The notes beneath the pieces are model-generated. The model was not told the origin of the DNA. It did no database searches and was given only the letters and a program-made list of their open reading frames with translations. A stretch of 54,029 nt of DNA from Cyclobacteriaceae bacterium (lineage in GTDB: Bacteria; Bacteroidota; Bacteroidia; Cytophagales; Cyclobacteriaceae): NCBI GenBank assembly GCA_958296015.1, contig CATQIH010000022.1, positions 1 to 54,029 of the forward strand, read 5' to 3'. The translations under genes and the position numbers were made by a program. Of this stretch, positions 8,718-17,636 are shown piece after piece (the stretch's first letter is position 1; each line of letters begins with the position of its first letter).

Positions 8718-9635
8718 TTGGCAGAGCGTATCAACATCATCATCAAAGCCTCATGGGTAGGAATCATCGGCAACCTGTTGCTGGCTTTACTGAAAGTGAG
8801 CATTGGATTTTTTTCAGGAAGCCAGGCCGTGATAGGTGATGGAATAGATTCGCTCTCCGATGTAGCCACTTACCTCATCACGCTGCTCACCGCCAGGGTA
8901 GCCCAGAAGCCGCCCAACCGCCGGTATCCGTATGGCTATAGCCGTGCAGAAACCATTGCTACCAAAGCGCTGGCCTTCTTTATCCTGTTTGCCGGTGCTC
9001 AGATATTGTATAACAATGCCAAAGATCTGGTGATGGGCATTAGCCGCGAGATACCCAACGTGCTGGCCGTGTATGTTACCTTGTTGTCGGTATTTGGCAA
9101 ACTATTGCTCTCCTGGTGGCAGTCTAGTGTGGCAAAGAAAACACAAAGCAGCATGTTGCTGGCCAATGCAAGGAACATGCAGGCCGATATGATCCTTTCG
9201 CTGGCCGTGCTGCTGGGGCTGAGCGTTTCGGTATATTTCGGTATCCCTATGATTGATAGCTTGATGGCCCTTGGCGTAAGCGGATGGATTATAAAGATCG
9301 GCTATGAAATTTTTATGGAAAGCAATACCGAACTCATGGAAGGGGTAGACGACATGAGCATCTACCAGAAAGTATTTGATGCGGCAGATGCCGTACCCGG
9401 TACTTACAATCCACACCGCGCACGTATCCGCAAGATGTCGAACCTCTACCTGATAGATCTGGACATTGAAGTAGACGGCACACTCAACGTAGCCGAATCG
9501 CACCAGATAGGCGAAAAAGTAGAGCGGGAGATCAAGCTTCGTATTACCAATGTATATGACATTATGATACACGTGGAGCCAAAAGGAAATGTAGAACACA
9601 ACGAAAGATACGGCCTCACCAAAGAAGATATTTAA
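8718..9635 (+). CDS. Cation diffusion facilitator family transporter
   Basis: The 305-residue protein is a CDF-family divalent metal exporter. It has about six membrane helices, the metal-site motif GDGIDSLSDVATY (about residue 35) and a C-terminal cytoplasmic domain with the family's HxAR-like HRARIRKM and a late IHVEP. The start is unusual. The frame is closed just upstream by a TGA that overlaps the out-of-frame ATG at 8711, so TTG at 8718 is the only sensible start. A single-base change near 8711-8718 would give an ATG start. The metal (Zn, Fe or Mn) cannot be decided. Confidence 0.9.
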   Translation: MAERINIIIKASWVGIIGNLLLALLKVSIGFFSGSQAVIGDGIDSLSDVATYLITLLTARVAQKPPNRRYPYGYSRAETIATKALAFFILFAGAQILYNNAKDLVMGISREIPNVLAVYVTLLSVFGKLLLSWWQSSVAKKTQSSMLLANARNMQADMILSLAVLLGLSVSVYFGIPMIDSLMALGVSGWIIKIGYEIFMESNTELMEGVDDMSIYQKVFDAADAVPGTYNPHRARIRKMSNLYLIDLDIEVDGTLNVAESHQIGEKVEREIKLRITNVYDIMIHVEPKGNVEHNERYGLTKEDI

Positions 9636-9639
9636 GGGA

Positions 9640-9838
9640 GCACGAAAACCGAAAGGAAGGAGACCGAAAACCGGAAAAGGAGAACCGAAAGGAAGGAAAC
9701 GGGAAGATATGTACAGGCCCCCCATCTTCCAGCCTGCAAGCCCAAAATTGCTCCCAATCCCAAGCCCCCAGCTCCATACCCCATGCTCCAAGCCCCCCGC
9801 TCACACTCCAGTTTCCGGTCTTCGTTCTTCGTTCTTCA
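9640..9838. repeat. Degenerate inverted-arm / heptamer element
   Basis: This gap holds a purine-rich block (GACCGAAAACCGG and relatives, 9640-9705) and then GGAAGATATGTACAG, which resembles GAAGATATATACAA before the array at 5701. A C-rich block with CCATGCTCCAAGCCCC follows near 9782, then a pyrimidine-rich block (TTTCCGGTCTTCG). It looks like a decayed relative of the 5651-5885 element, placed between two convergent genes. Confidence 0.55.
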
Positions 9839-9840
9839 AA

Positions 9841-10980
9841 TTACCATCCGCCGGAGGCACCTCCTCCGCCAAATGAGCCGCCACCTCCTGAGAAGCCTCC
9901 ACCCCCCGAAAAGCCACCGCCGCCGCCTGAAAACCCACCGCCCCCTGAGAAGCCTCCACCGCCATAGCCACCTGGAATGATGATGGTGCGTGTTCTTTGA
10001 AGCTGCGGAATGCTGTATTGGCGGATATCGGTATAGCCGCAGTTTTTGCAGGTATAAGTCCGATTGCCTTCTCCGGCTCTTGCATAGGTGGCACTTCTCA
10101 CTACACGGCTATCGACATGATAAAAAGTAAGATATCCACACTTGGGGCATTTTGTGTATTTGCGGTTGAAGCTGTTTTTATAAGGCAGCACCATCACGTC
10201 GCCGGGTTGTTCGGATATCCAAACGTCGTAATCCACAGAGCCAACAGATTCTTCTACCTGTTGCCCGCGTTCAAGGTGGGTATCCTCTTCTGATTCACTT
10301 AATTTGTGCATAGGCAGGCCGGTCTTTTTACTTTTGCGTGGCGCGTTTCTCCTTCTCTTTTTAACCAGAAAGATTCCTGCAATAGCGGCAAAGGCTGTAA
10401 GCAGTATACCCAATATGCCATAGCTTCCACTACCGGTGGCTTGTTCGTCTGAGGTGCTTAGCTCTTCGATGCCTTCAATCTTATTGATAATAGCCTGGGA
10501 ACCCGCCAAAATGCCGCCTTCATAGTCGCCATTGCGGAAATGCGGCACAATATCATCGCGGATGATACGGCTGGCATCTGCATCCGTCAGGTAGGGTTCC
10601 AGACCGTAGCCTACCTCTATCCTGATCTTTCGGTCATCGGCAGCTACCACCAGCAAAACACCGTTGTCTTTTCCTTGCTGTCCGAGCTTCCAGGCTTCGG
10701 AAGTGCGCACAGAAAAGTCTGCAATGTCTTCACCTTCCAGGCTGGGAATGGTCAGGACAGCGATCTGGTTGGTGGTACGCTCCTCATGGGCCTGTAGCAT
10801 ACTTTCTAGCTGCTGCCGACCGCTTTCAGACAAAAGGTGTGCGTAGTCGTTGACACGTCCGGAAAGGTAAGGCACTTCCTGCTGTGCCAACAATGCCGAG
10901 GCAGGTAGCAACAGCAAAAAGCTCAGGATAAAGTAATAACGAAAGTGAGCGTGTGTTTTATTAAAAATGATCGTATGCAT
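9841..10980 (-). CDS. TPM-domain membrane protein with Gly-rich tail (YgcG-like)
   Basis: I place the start at the ATG at 10980, giving a signal peptide (FILSFLLLLPASALLAQQ) just after the upstream gene's stop; the longer frame would run into that gene. The protein (379 residues) has a TPM domain (VNDYAHLLSESGRQQLES to GYGLEPYLTD). A membrane helix near GILGILLTAFAAIAGIFLV follows, then a cytoplasmic part with two CxxC pairs (CPKCGY, CKNCGY). It ends in a long Gly/Phe/Ser-rich tail, FSGGGG repeated. TPM proteins commonly sit with lemA as here. The role is unknown, probably envelope maintenance. Confidence 0.88.
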   Translation of the reverse strand: MHTIIFNKTHAHFRYYFILSFLLLLPASALLAQQEVPYLSGRVNDYAHLLSESGRQQLESMLQAHEERTTNQIAVLTIPSLEGEDIADFSVRTSEAWKLGQQGKDNGVLLVVAADDRKIRIEVGYGLEPYLTDADASRIIRDDIVPHFRNGDYEGGILAGSQAIINKIEGIEELSTSDEQATGSGSYGILGILLTAFAAIAGIFLVKKRRRNAPRKSKKTGLPMHKLSESEEDTHLERGQQVEESVGSVDYDVWISEQPGDVMVLPYKNSFNRKYTKCPKCGYLTFYHVDSRVVRSATYARAGEGNRTYTCKNCGYTDIRQYSIPQLQRTRTIIIPGGYGGGGFSGGGGFSGGGGGFSGGGGFSGGGGSFGGGGASGGW

Positions 10981-10999
10981 AGGTGGTATTGGCAAATGT

Positions 11000-11647
11000 T
11001 TATGGTTCTTGCCTGAGCTGGTCAGGAAGCTGGTTTTCGTCTGCTGTGGATTGCAGTCCGCTCTCTTGCAATAGCTGTCCGCAGCTGTGTATAGCCTGAC
11101 AAATACTATCGGTAATTTGCTGCCTGCTGATGCCCTGTACCAGCGTGTCAACAATTTTTTGCCACTGTTGTTCTTCTACCAGTTCGGCCAGACCAATATC
11201 AGGCAGGATGATGGCCTGTCGCTCAAAAAAACTGATAAACAGCAGGATGCCCGATCGTTGTTCGGTACCCATCACCTGATAGTCGTAAAACATATTTTTG
11301 GCCTGCCCCACCGTGCGGTTCACCATCACGTCTTTTCCCAGCAACATTCTTTTGAATGCAGGCACCGCATATACCAGCAGGGCACCCAAAGCTCCGCTGG
11401 CAAGTACAAAAACCAGCCACAGGTAAGGAGGCGCAAACAGCAGCACATCTGTAAAAAAATAGAGCAGGCTCAACACCACAGCCACCACAGCCGCAAACAG
11501 AAAGCTGCCTCGCCAATAGGCCGTTTCGTAGAAGGAAGCACTCTGAAGAAACACCGGCATGATCTCGCCAGCCGATTGTGCTTCTGCTTCCTGCACAGCC
11601 TGACCGATCTGTTTGAGTTCCTGGGCAGAAAATAAGGACTTTGACAT
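11000..11647 (-). CDS. TPM-domain membrane protein, short form
   Basis: The 215-residue protein has an N-terminal helical segment (FSAQELKQIGQAVQEAEAQSAGEI), two membrane helices (about residues 45-70 and 75-100), and a TPM-type domain with the conserved RSGILLFISFFERQAIILPDIG segment. It lies between the lemA-like gene and the longer TPM gene. The intergenic gaps are 18 and 19 bp, consistent with one transcript. The function is unknown; the family is named for predicted phosphatase relatives, but catalysis here is not shown. Confidence 0.87.
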   Translation of the reverse strand: MSKSLFSAQELKQIGQAVQEAEAQSAGEIMPVFLQSASFYETAYWRGSFLFAAVVAVVLSLLYFFTDVLLFAPPYLWLVFVLASGALGALLVYAVPAFKRMLLGKDVMVNRTVGQAKNMFYDYQVMGTEQRSGILLFISFFERQAIILPDIGLAELVEEQQWQKIVDTLVQGISRQQITDSICQAIHSCGQLLQESGLQSTADENQLPDQLRQEP

Positions 11648-11665
11648 AAAACCTAATAAATAATT

Positions 11666-12703
11666 CTAGAAAGTAACTTTTGGTGTTTCCTGATTTTCAG
11701 GATTGGTAGAAAAATAAGCTTTGGGTTCAAAACCCAGTAGGTTGTAGGGAAAACGCCGGGCTTTGGCATTATATGCCTGCACTGCCTCATTGAAACGTTT
11801 TCGCTCCAGGGTAGTCCTGTTTTCCGTACCTTCTAGTTGCGCCTGTAGGTCGCGGAAGTTTTCTGTAGAACGCAGCGAAGGATAGTTCTCAGAAACAGCC
11901 AGCAACCGGCTCAGAGAGGAAGAAAGCGCGTCCTGCTTTTGGGCATACTCTTGCAAGCCATTGGCATCGGGTGAGGAAGCATTTACGCGGACCGACGTGG
12001 CAGCCGCTCTTGCACTGATGACCTCCTGTAGGGTTTCCTGTTCAAAATTGGCGGCTCCTTTTACAGTTTCCACTAAGTTGGGAACAAGATCTGCTCTGCG
12101 CTGGTACACATTTTCTACCTGTGCCCAGGCTTGGGTGGTATTTTCTTCGGCGGCCACCATGCCATTGTACATAGAAAAATATCCAAAGATCAAAAGCAGC
12201 AAAACGCCACCAATCACCAGCCATTTGACCATACTTTTTGTTTTAGTCTGTTGCGTAGATGCCTGCGAGTCCAGCCGCCTGCGGCTATTGAGGTCGGTTT
12301 TCAAAGCATAAGCGTCCTGATAGTCCGGAGAGATCATCAGCGTACGGTTGAGGTAATAATCGGCCTTGTCATAATCTGCTGGCTGGTTGTGCAGACTGCC
12401 ACGGTGCATCAAAGCCTTGGCAGCCAGGAAGTTAGCTTCGGCATGGTGCGGCATCAGCATCGCTGCGGACTCCAGTTCGGTAGCTGCCTCATCCCAGTTA
12501 CCGGCATTCACGTGTGCTTTGCCGCGCGTGAGGTGGCCCTGTGCTTTCTGCTGTGCCTGCTGCCAGGCTTCCTCTGTGAGTCCGGCCTCCAGGGCGATGT
12601 CTTTGAGGTCTTTTTCAGAAAAACGGGTATCGGCAGAAGTATCGTACTGGATTTCCATCAGCTTCTTCAGGTAGTTTTCTAAAGCCTGGTCGTTATCGGG
12701 CAT
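11666..12703 (-). CDS. LemA family protein with N-terminal TPR-like extension
   Basis: The C-terminal 190 residues are a LemA domain. It has one membrane helix (MVKWLVIGGVLLLLIFGYF, about residue 155), then QVENVYQRRADLVPNLVETVKG, ISARAAATS and the end motif FNEAVQAYNAKARRFPYNLLGF. LemA proteins are usually about 190 residues. This one is 345 because of a soluble N-terminal part with tetratricopeptide-like helices (GNWDEAATELESAAMLMPHHAEANFLAAKAL). The order lemA, short TPM, long TPM on one strand suggests an operon acting at the inner membrane. Confidence 0.9.
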   Translation of the reverse strand: MPDNDQALENYLKKLMEIQYDTSADTRFSEKDLKDIALEAGLTEEAWQQAQQKAQGHLTRGKAHVNAGNWDEAATELESAAMLMPHHAEANFLAAKALMHRGSLHNQPADYDKADYYLNRTLMISPDYQDAYALKTDLNSRRRLDSQASTQQTKTKSMVKWLVIGGVLLLLIFGYFSMYNGMVAAEENTTQAWAQVENVYQRRADLVPNLVETVKGAANFEQETLQEVISARAAATSVRVNASSPDANGLQEYAQKQDALSSSLSRLLAVSENYPSLRSTENFRDLQAQLEGTENRTTLERKRFNEAVQAYNAKARRFPYNLLGFEPKAYFSTNPENQETPKVTF

Positions 12704-12790
12704 AGGATTGTGCGTTTGTTGTTTTTATAAAATAATAACGAAACAAAGAGATAAAAGTAAGCTATCCCGCGTATTTTTTAGCCAATCAGC

Positions 12791-12822
12791 TTGTGAGGCG
12801 CAAGACAACCTGCTTATATTTG
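12791..12822 (+). promoter_or_regulatory. Bacteroidota-type promoter for the nucleotidase gene
   Basis: TTG at 12791-12793 and TATATTTG at 12815-12822 match the -33 and -7 (TAnnTTTG) elements with a 21-bp gap. The start codon follows 38 bp downstream. Confidence 0.65.
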
Positions 12823-12860
12823 CGCCAAAGTACGTTTTTTTAGTATAAAATCCGGTAATA

Positions 12861-13388
12861 ATGAAGCAGAAGATAGCCATTGATATGGACGAGGTGATGG
12901 CAGATGCCCTGGGCAAGCTGATCCGCATGTATGAAGAGGAGTATGGCAAGCCGGTGAACATGGACAGGCTGAGAGGTAATATGTTACAAGATGCTATTGA
13001 CCCCGACCACTCACATGTGATCCGGGAATACCTGTTTCGGAAAGATTTTTTTCGTGATCTGGCAGTGATGCCCGACAGCCAGGCTGTGATCTTTGAGCTT
13101 AACCGTTTTTATGATGTATACATTGTGACAGCAGCTATGGAATTTCCGGATTCTCTAGGCCATAAGTACGCATGGTTACAGGAGCATTTCTCTTTTCTGA
13201 ACTGGCAAAACTTTGTATTCTGCGGCGATAAGAGCATCATTAGGACAGACTATATGATAGACGATCTTCCCAGGAACCTGGCTGTTTTCTCCGGAGAGTC
13301 TGTCATTTTCACCTCTCCTCACAACGTAGAAGAAACCCGCTACCGCCGCGTAAACAACTGGCAGGAAGTGGCAGCTATGTTTCTGTGA
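12861..13388 (+). CDS. 5'(3')-deoxyribonucleotidase (HAD superfamily, NT5C type)
   Basis: The 175-residue protein opens with KIAIDMDEVMADA, the HAD motif I with nucleophile D8 and acid/base D10. Motif II is likely the Thr in YIVTAAMEFP. Motif IV is the acidic TDYMIDDLPRN. The length and the DMDEV opening fit the NT5C-like family, which dephosphorylates (deoxy)nucleoside monophosphates. It has a good promoter and no partner gene. The substrate is inferred from family only. Confidence 0.88.
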   Translation: MKQKIAIDMDEVMADALGKLIRMYEEEYGKPVNMDRLRGNMLQDAIDPDHSHVIREYLFRKDFFRDLAVMPDSQAVIFELNRFYDVYIVTAAMEFPDSLGHKYAWLQEHFSFLNWQNFVFCGDKSIIRTDYMIDDLPRNLAVFSGESVIFTSPHNVEETRYRRVNNWQEVAAMFL

Positions 13389-13462
13389 CATGTGATCTGA
13401 CTGACTTAAAATTTTTTTGGCAGCATCAAACAGAACCTTTCAGGGATGGTTATCAGGGTTGA

Positions 13463-13765
13463 ATGATTGTTGGTAGACAATCGGTAACCTTGATATGTGC
13501 TATTGTGAAAAACACAAAAATCTTTTACGCATCCTGGATGCTGTTGTTTTTTGTAAGTCTGGTAAGTTGCGACTCGATAGATAGTGGGGGAGGTATTGCT
13601 TTGGGTACCATAGCAGCTATTATAGGAGGCATTATATTGCTAGGCTGGCTGGCTTTTAAGGTGATTGGAAGTATGGTGGAAATCGGTTTTTGGGGTATTG
13701 TAGTCATCATACTGTTGATTGTTGGATTTATTGCTTTTATCGTTATTAAAAGTATGGGTACCTAA
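13463..13765 (+). CDS. Small membrane protein with possible lipoprotein signal
   Basis: The 100-residue frame contains a hydrophobic segment ending in LVSC-DS (a plausible lipobox), a Gly-rich helix (GGGIALGTIAAIIGGIILLGWLAF) and a third very hydrophobic helix. A GTG at 13505 would start the protein just before the signal sequence (VKNTKIFYASW) and may be the real start. No family is recognised. The codon pattern and hydrophobic layout support a real gene. Confidence 0.6.
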   Translation: MIVGRQSVTLICAIVKNTKIFYASWMLLFFVSLVSCDSIDSGGGIALGTIAAIIGGIILLGWLAFKVIGSMVEIGFWGIVVIILLIVGFIAFIVIKSMGT

Positions 13766-13771
13766 TGCGTA

Positions 13772-13779
13772 TATTTTTG
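13772..13779 (+). promoter_or_regulatory. Possible -7 box before the repeat-rich secreted protein
   Basis: TATTTTTG fits TAnnTTTG and lies 104 bp before the next start codon. A hairpin GTATCA...TGATAC follows near 13825-13843 in the presumed leader. Confidence 0.4.
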
Positions 13780-13883
13780 CAACTTTCGAAAACAATCTGT
13801 TATTAGCGAAGTTATAATGGTAGTATCACTTTTTATGATACAGTATTTTTCAATTTTTTAATCAAACTATAAAACAATTAGTT

Positions 13884-14807
13884 ATGAAAAAGATAATAAT
13901 GTCATTAGGATTTGCAGCAGCTACTATTCTTGCAGCACATGCACAGGATACACCTCAGCAAGATCAATACAACGAAAACCAGACAGAAGTACAGGACGAT
14001 GTGCAAGATGCAGGACAGGATGTTAAAGAAGGTGCTCAGGATGCTGGTTCTGAAGTAAAAGAAAGTGCACAAGATGCAGGCCAAGACGTTGATCAGGCTA
14101 CAGACAACGCTGGCGACAAGATAGATAATGCAGCTGACAACGCTGGCGATAAGATAGATAATGCTGCTCAGGACGTTAAAGACAAGGCACAAGACGTAGG
14201 TCAGAATATCAAAGAAGGTGCTCAAGATGCTGCTCAGGACGTTAAAGACAAAGCACAGGATGTAGGTCAGAATATCAAAGAAGGTTCTCAGGATGCTGGT
14301 CAGAAAGTAGATGAAACCACCGACGACATGGGCAACAAAGCCGACGAAGCTACTGATGACATGAGCCAGTCGGCTGATGAAGCTGGTGACAATATGAATC
14401 AGGCAGCAGATGAAGCTACTGATGACATGGGTCAAGCCGCAGATGAGGCCACTAATGATATGAGCAAGAAAGCCGATGATGCCAAGCAGAGTATGAGTTC
14501 AGATTCTGATCAGGCCGGTAGCCAGAACATAGATGGTGAAGGTATCAAAGAAATCACTCAATCAGATCTGCCCAAAGAAGTACAAAGTGCAGTAGATAAC
14601 AGCAAGTTTAAAGACGCTAAGATCGATCGCGCTTATGTATTGAGCGGAGCTGCGCTGAGCCGTGCTATGGATGAAGTAACTCCTGATAGCATATATGGCA
14701 AAGATTACGACAAAATGTATCAGTTGCAGATGAGCACCAAAGACGATAAATCTGTAGTAATGTATATTACTGAAGAGGGCGAAGTGTTTGCTGAAAACGA
14801 GATATAG
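13884..14807 (+). CDS. Secreted 11-residue-repeat (LEA/apolipoprotein-like) protein
   Basis: The 307-residue protein has a clear signal peptide (MKKIIMSLGFAAATILAAHA). About 180 residues of Gln/Asp/Ala/Lys repeats follow in an 11-residue pattern (AQDVKDKAQDV, NIKEGAQDAAQ), then KADEATDDM-type units. Two adjacent 66-bp DNA units near 14163 and 14229 are almost identical. Such amphipathic repeats resemble LEA group 3 proteins. The C-terminal 85 residues (EITQSDLPKEVQSAVDN to EGEVFAENEI) look like a small PepSY/BLIP-like beta domain common in Bacteroidota. A stress or envelope-protective role is an inference. Confidence 0.8.
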   Translation: MKKIIMSLGFAAATILAAHAQDTPQQDQYNENQTEVQDDVQDAGQDVKEGAQDAGSEVKESAQDAGQDVDQATDNAGDKIDNAADNAGDKIDNAAQDVKDKAQDVGQNIKEGAQDAAQDVKDKAQDVGQNIKEGSQDAGQKVDETTDDMGNKADEATDDMSQSADEAGDNMNQAADEATDDMGQAADEATNDMSKKADDAKQSMSSDSDQAGSQNIDGEGIKEITQSDLPKEVQSAVDNSKFKDAKIDRAYVLSGAALSRAMDEVTPDSIYGKDYDKMYQLQMSTKDDKSVVMYITEEGEVFAENEI

Positions 14808-14860
14808 TTTTTTATTGACAGCTACAACAACAACTGTTGTGTAAGTTGCTCACTTAAAAG

Positions 14861-14903
14861 CATGAAGCAGATCATGAAATTTATGATCTCTTCATGTTTT
14901 TTT
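14861..14903 (+). terminator. Rho-independent terminator
   Basis: CATGAAG (14861-14867) pairs with CTTCATG (14890-14896), and ATCAT (14871-14875) pairs with ATGAT (14883-14887). A seven-T tract follows. It ends the repeat-protein transcript. Confidence 0.8.
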
Positions 14904-14981
14904 ATGTGCAGCAACCTGAGTTCTTGCCTTTTCTTAGATAATGGGCATCATATTCAACCTTGGCAGAATAGCCAGATGTCA

Positions 14982-15926
14982 CTATTGCTCCATTTCTTTA
15001 TCTATCACTTCCCTCAATAATCCTTCTTTGAGTGCATAGGCAGCAATGCGAATATCTGCAATCTGATAGCGCATTAGCACATAAGATACAAGCCAACTGG
15101 CTACTACAATCATATCAACACGCATCTCAATCATGCCGGGCACCCTGCGGCGTTCTTCCTGGTTTTTCTGCGTAAGTTCCTGGTGTATCTGCCAGAAGCT
15201 TTCAATCGCCAGTGGCAATTCAGTTTGCCCATCCTGGATAACAATACCTGCCTTGTGGGCATGGATTTCGCTGAATGTATCAAAAGCCCCGGAGGCTCCT
15301 ATGAGCGTCTTTGGTTGATATTGCCTGCAAGCTGCATCCAGGGCGGAAAGTTGTTCGTCAAAGTAGCGCGTCATGCGTTCTATGTCTTTCTGCTGCATAG
15401 GGTCGGTGAGCATAAACTGATCAAGCAGGCGCTGGGCACCTATTTCAAAACTATGCTTCCACAGCAGGGTGTTTGCGTTGCAAATAATAAATTCCACGCT
15501 GCCACCGCCAATATCTATGATCATGGCGTTTTCTTTTCCCAATGGCAAAGCTTCTTTCACACCCCTATAAATATAGGCCGCTTCCTGCTCTCCCGGTATA
15601 ATATGAATGGTAATATCCAATGCCTCTTTGATCCTGTCGGCAAGTTCCTGTCCGTTTTTGGCATTTCTGAAAGCACTGGTGGCAGTAGCATATACCTGTT
15701 GCACCTCATGCCTATCCATGATTTGACGGAACTGCTGTAGCGCATCCATAGCCCTTCCCTGCGCCTCTTCGGTAATATAACCGTGACTGATCCCATCCCT
15801 GCCGATCATCACTGGAATCTTTTCATGCAGCACAATAGTGTATTGTTCCCGGTTTTCAACATCTGCAATCAGCAGATGAAAAGTATTGGTGCCCAGATCA
15901 AGCACTGCCAGTTTTTGGTTTTTCAT
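14982..15926 (-). CDS. ppx: Ppx/GppA family exopolyphosphatase
   Basis: The 314-residue protein has the ASKHA fold signatures of the family: LAVLDLGTNTFHLLIAD at the start, a second motif YATATSAFRNAKNG, the phosphate-binding MIIDIGGGSVEFI and IGASGAFDTF. It matches the short Ppx/GppA form (about 310 residues) without a C-terminal HD domain. The family removes phosphate from polyphosphate or pppGpp; which substrate applies here is not clear. It is divergent from the carboxylase gene at 16011. Confidence 0.93.
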   Translation of the reverse strand: MKNQKLAVLDLGTNTFHLLIADVENREQYTIVLHEKIPVMIGRDGISHGYITEEAQGRAMDALQQFRQIMDRHEVQQVYATATSAFRNAKNGQELADRIKEALDITIHIIPGEQEAAYIYRGVKEALPLGKENAMIIDIGGGSVEFIICNANTLLWKHSFEIGAQRLLDQFMLTDPMQQKDIERMTRYFDEQLSALDAACRQYQPKTLIGASGAFDTFSEIHAHKAGIVIQDGQTELPLAIESFWQIHQELTQKNQEERRRVPGMIEMRVDMIVVASWLVSYVLMRYQIADIRIAAYALKEGLLREVIDKEMEQ

Positions 15927-16010
15927 GGTGTTAAGATAAAAGGATGATCTGACAATTTTGTAGATTTACCTGATGAAAATGAAACTAAAGCAACCAAACC
16001 ATCATAACCC

Positions 16011-17558
16011 ATGACCAAAGAAGAAAAGTACCTGCACCTTCAGCAAATGAACGAAGAAGCACTCAAGGGTGGGGGACAACAACGGGTACAGGCGCAGCAC
16101 GATAAAGGAAAGCTATCTGCCCGAGAACGAGTGACATTGTTGCTGGATGAAGGTTCTTTTGAAGAAATTGATAAGTTTGTTACGCACCGCAGTCAGGATT
16201 TCGGATTGAGCGAACAACAGTTTCTGGGCGATGGTGTTATCACTGGCTACGGCACCATAGAGGGTCGGCTGGTGTATGTCTTCTCACAGGATTTTACCGT
16301 ATTCGGAGGTTCTCTCTCAGAAGCTCATGCCGAGAAGATCGTAAAAATCATGGAACTGGCTATGAAAACTGGTGCGCCCATTATCGGTCTCAACGATTCG
16401 GGCGGAGCACGTATTCAGGAAGGCGTGGTTTCGCTGGGAGGCTATGCCGATATTTTCTACCGCAACACGCGGGCTTCGGGCGTGGTGCCGCAAATATCGG
16501 CTATCATGGGGCCATGTGCAGGTGGAGCCGTATATTCTCCGGCCATCACCGATTTTATTTTTATGGTAGAAAAGACGTCCTACATGTTCGTCACAGGACC
16601 CAACGTGGTCAAGACGGTGACGCAGGAAGAAGTATCGGCAGAAGATCTGGGCGGTGCCAGTGCGCATAGTACCAAAAGTGGTGTAACGCACTTCTCCTGT
16701 AGCAACGAACTGTCCTGCATTCAGTCTGTTCGAAAACTGTTGAGCTATATCCCGCAAAACTGTGAAGAGGATGCCCCCCGCATGGCTTATGACGCTAAAG
16801 ACGAAACCAGAAAGATGCTGGACGAGATCATTCCCGACAATCCAAACCAGCCTTATGATATGCGCGATGTGGTGAAAGGCATTGTAGACGGGGGAGATTT
16901 TTTTGAAGTGCATCAGAATTTTGCTGAAAATATCATCGTAGGTTTTGCCCGTATCGCCGGACGCAGCATCGGCATCGTCGGCAACCAGCCTGCGGCTTTG
17001 GCCGGTGTGCTGGACATCAACGCCAGCGTGAAAGGGGCACGCTTTGTGCGTTTTTGCGATGCTTTTAATATTCCGCTGCTAGTGCTGGAAGATGTGCCCG
17101 GCTTTCTCCCGGGCACCGATCAGGAGTGGAACGCCATCATCACCAACGGAGCCAAACTGCTGTATGCTTTCAGCGAAGCCACCGTGCCACGCGTGACGGT
17201 GATCACCCGCAAGGCTTACGGCGGAGCCTACGATGTGATGAATTCCAAACACATTGGTGCCGACATGAACTACGCCTGGCCTTCTGCTGAAATAGCCGTC
17301 ATGGGTGCCAAAGGTGCGGCGGAGATCATCTTCAAGCGCGAAATCTCCGGGGCAGAAGATCCGGAAGCCAAATTGCAGGAAAAAGTGGATGAATATACCA
17401 ACCGGTTTGCCAACCCCTACATGGCTGCAAAACGTGGTTACATCGATGAAGTCATTTACCCGGAAGAGACACGCATCAAATTGATCAAAGCATTTAGCAT
17501 GTTGGCGCATAAAGTGGATCAGCTGCCCAGAAAGAAACACGGCAACATTCCGTTGTAA
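16011..17558 (+). CDS. Acyl-CoA carboxylase carboxyltransferase (beta) subunit
   Basis: The 515-residue protein is a propionyl/methylcrotonyl-type carboxyltransferase. The N-terminal half carries [45 protein letters not shown] and [12 protein letters not shown]. The C-terminal half has [29 protein letters not shown] and YIDEVI. It moves carboxyl from carboxybiotin to propionyl- or acetyl-CoA. The biotin carboxylase partner is not in this window. The first 15 or so residues ([20 protein letters not shown]) are typical of the family. Confidence 0.95.
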   Translation: MTKEEKYLHLQQMNEEALKGGGQQRVQAQHDKGKLSARERVTLLLDEGSFEEIDKFVTHRSQDFGLSEQQFLGDGVITGYGTIEGRLVYVFSQDFTVFGGSLSEAHAEKIVKIMELAMKTGAPIIGLNDSGGARIQEGVVSLGGYADIFYRNTRASGVVPQISAIMGPCAGGAVYSPAITDFIFMVEKTSYMFVTGPNVVKTVTQEEVSAEDLGGASAHSTKSGVTHFSCSNELSCIQSVRKLLSYIPQNCEEDAPRMAYDAKDETRKMLDEIIPDNPNQPYDMRDVVKGIVDGGDFFEVHQNFAENIIVGFARIAGRSIGIVGNQPAALAGVLDINASVKGARFVRFCDAFNIPLLVLEDVPGFLPGTDQEWNAIITNGAKLLYAFSEATVPRVTVITRKAYGGAYDVMNSKHIGADMNYAWPSAEIAVMGAKGAAEIIFKREISGAEDPEAKLQEKVDEYTNRFANPYMAAKRGYIDEVIYPEETRIKLIKAFSMLAHKVDQLPRKKHGNIPL

Positions 17559-17636
17559 TGAATGACTACTTATTGCATGGTTTGTCTGAATCAGGCTGCG
17601 TAATTTGGCCCGTGATGAGTGACAAATCTGTATTGT

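Noticed and set aside
11087-11635. Plus-strand frame antisense to the short TPM gene
   Set aside because: Shadow of the TPM gene; its sequence is rich in His and Gln from complementary codons.
15183-15740. Plus-strand frame antisense to ppx
   Set aside because: It is a shadow of the Ppx/GppA gene with no motif of its own.
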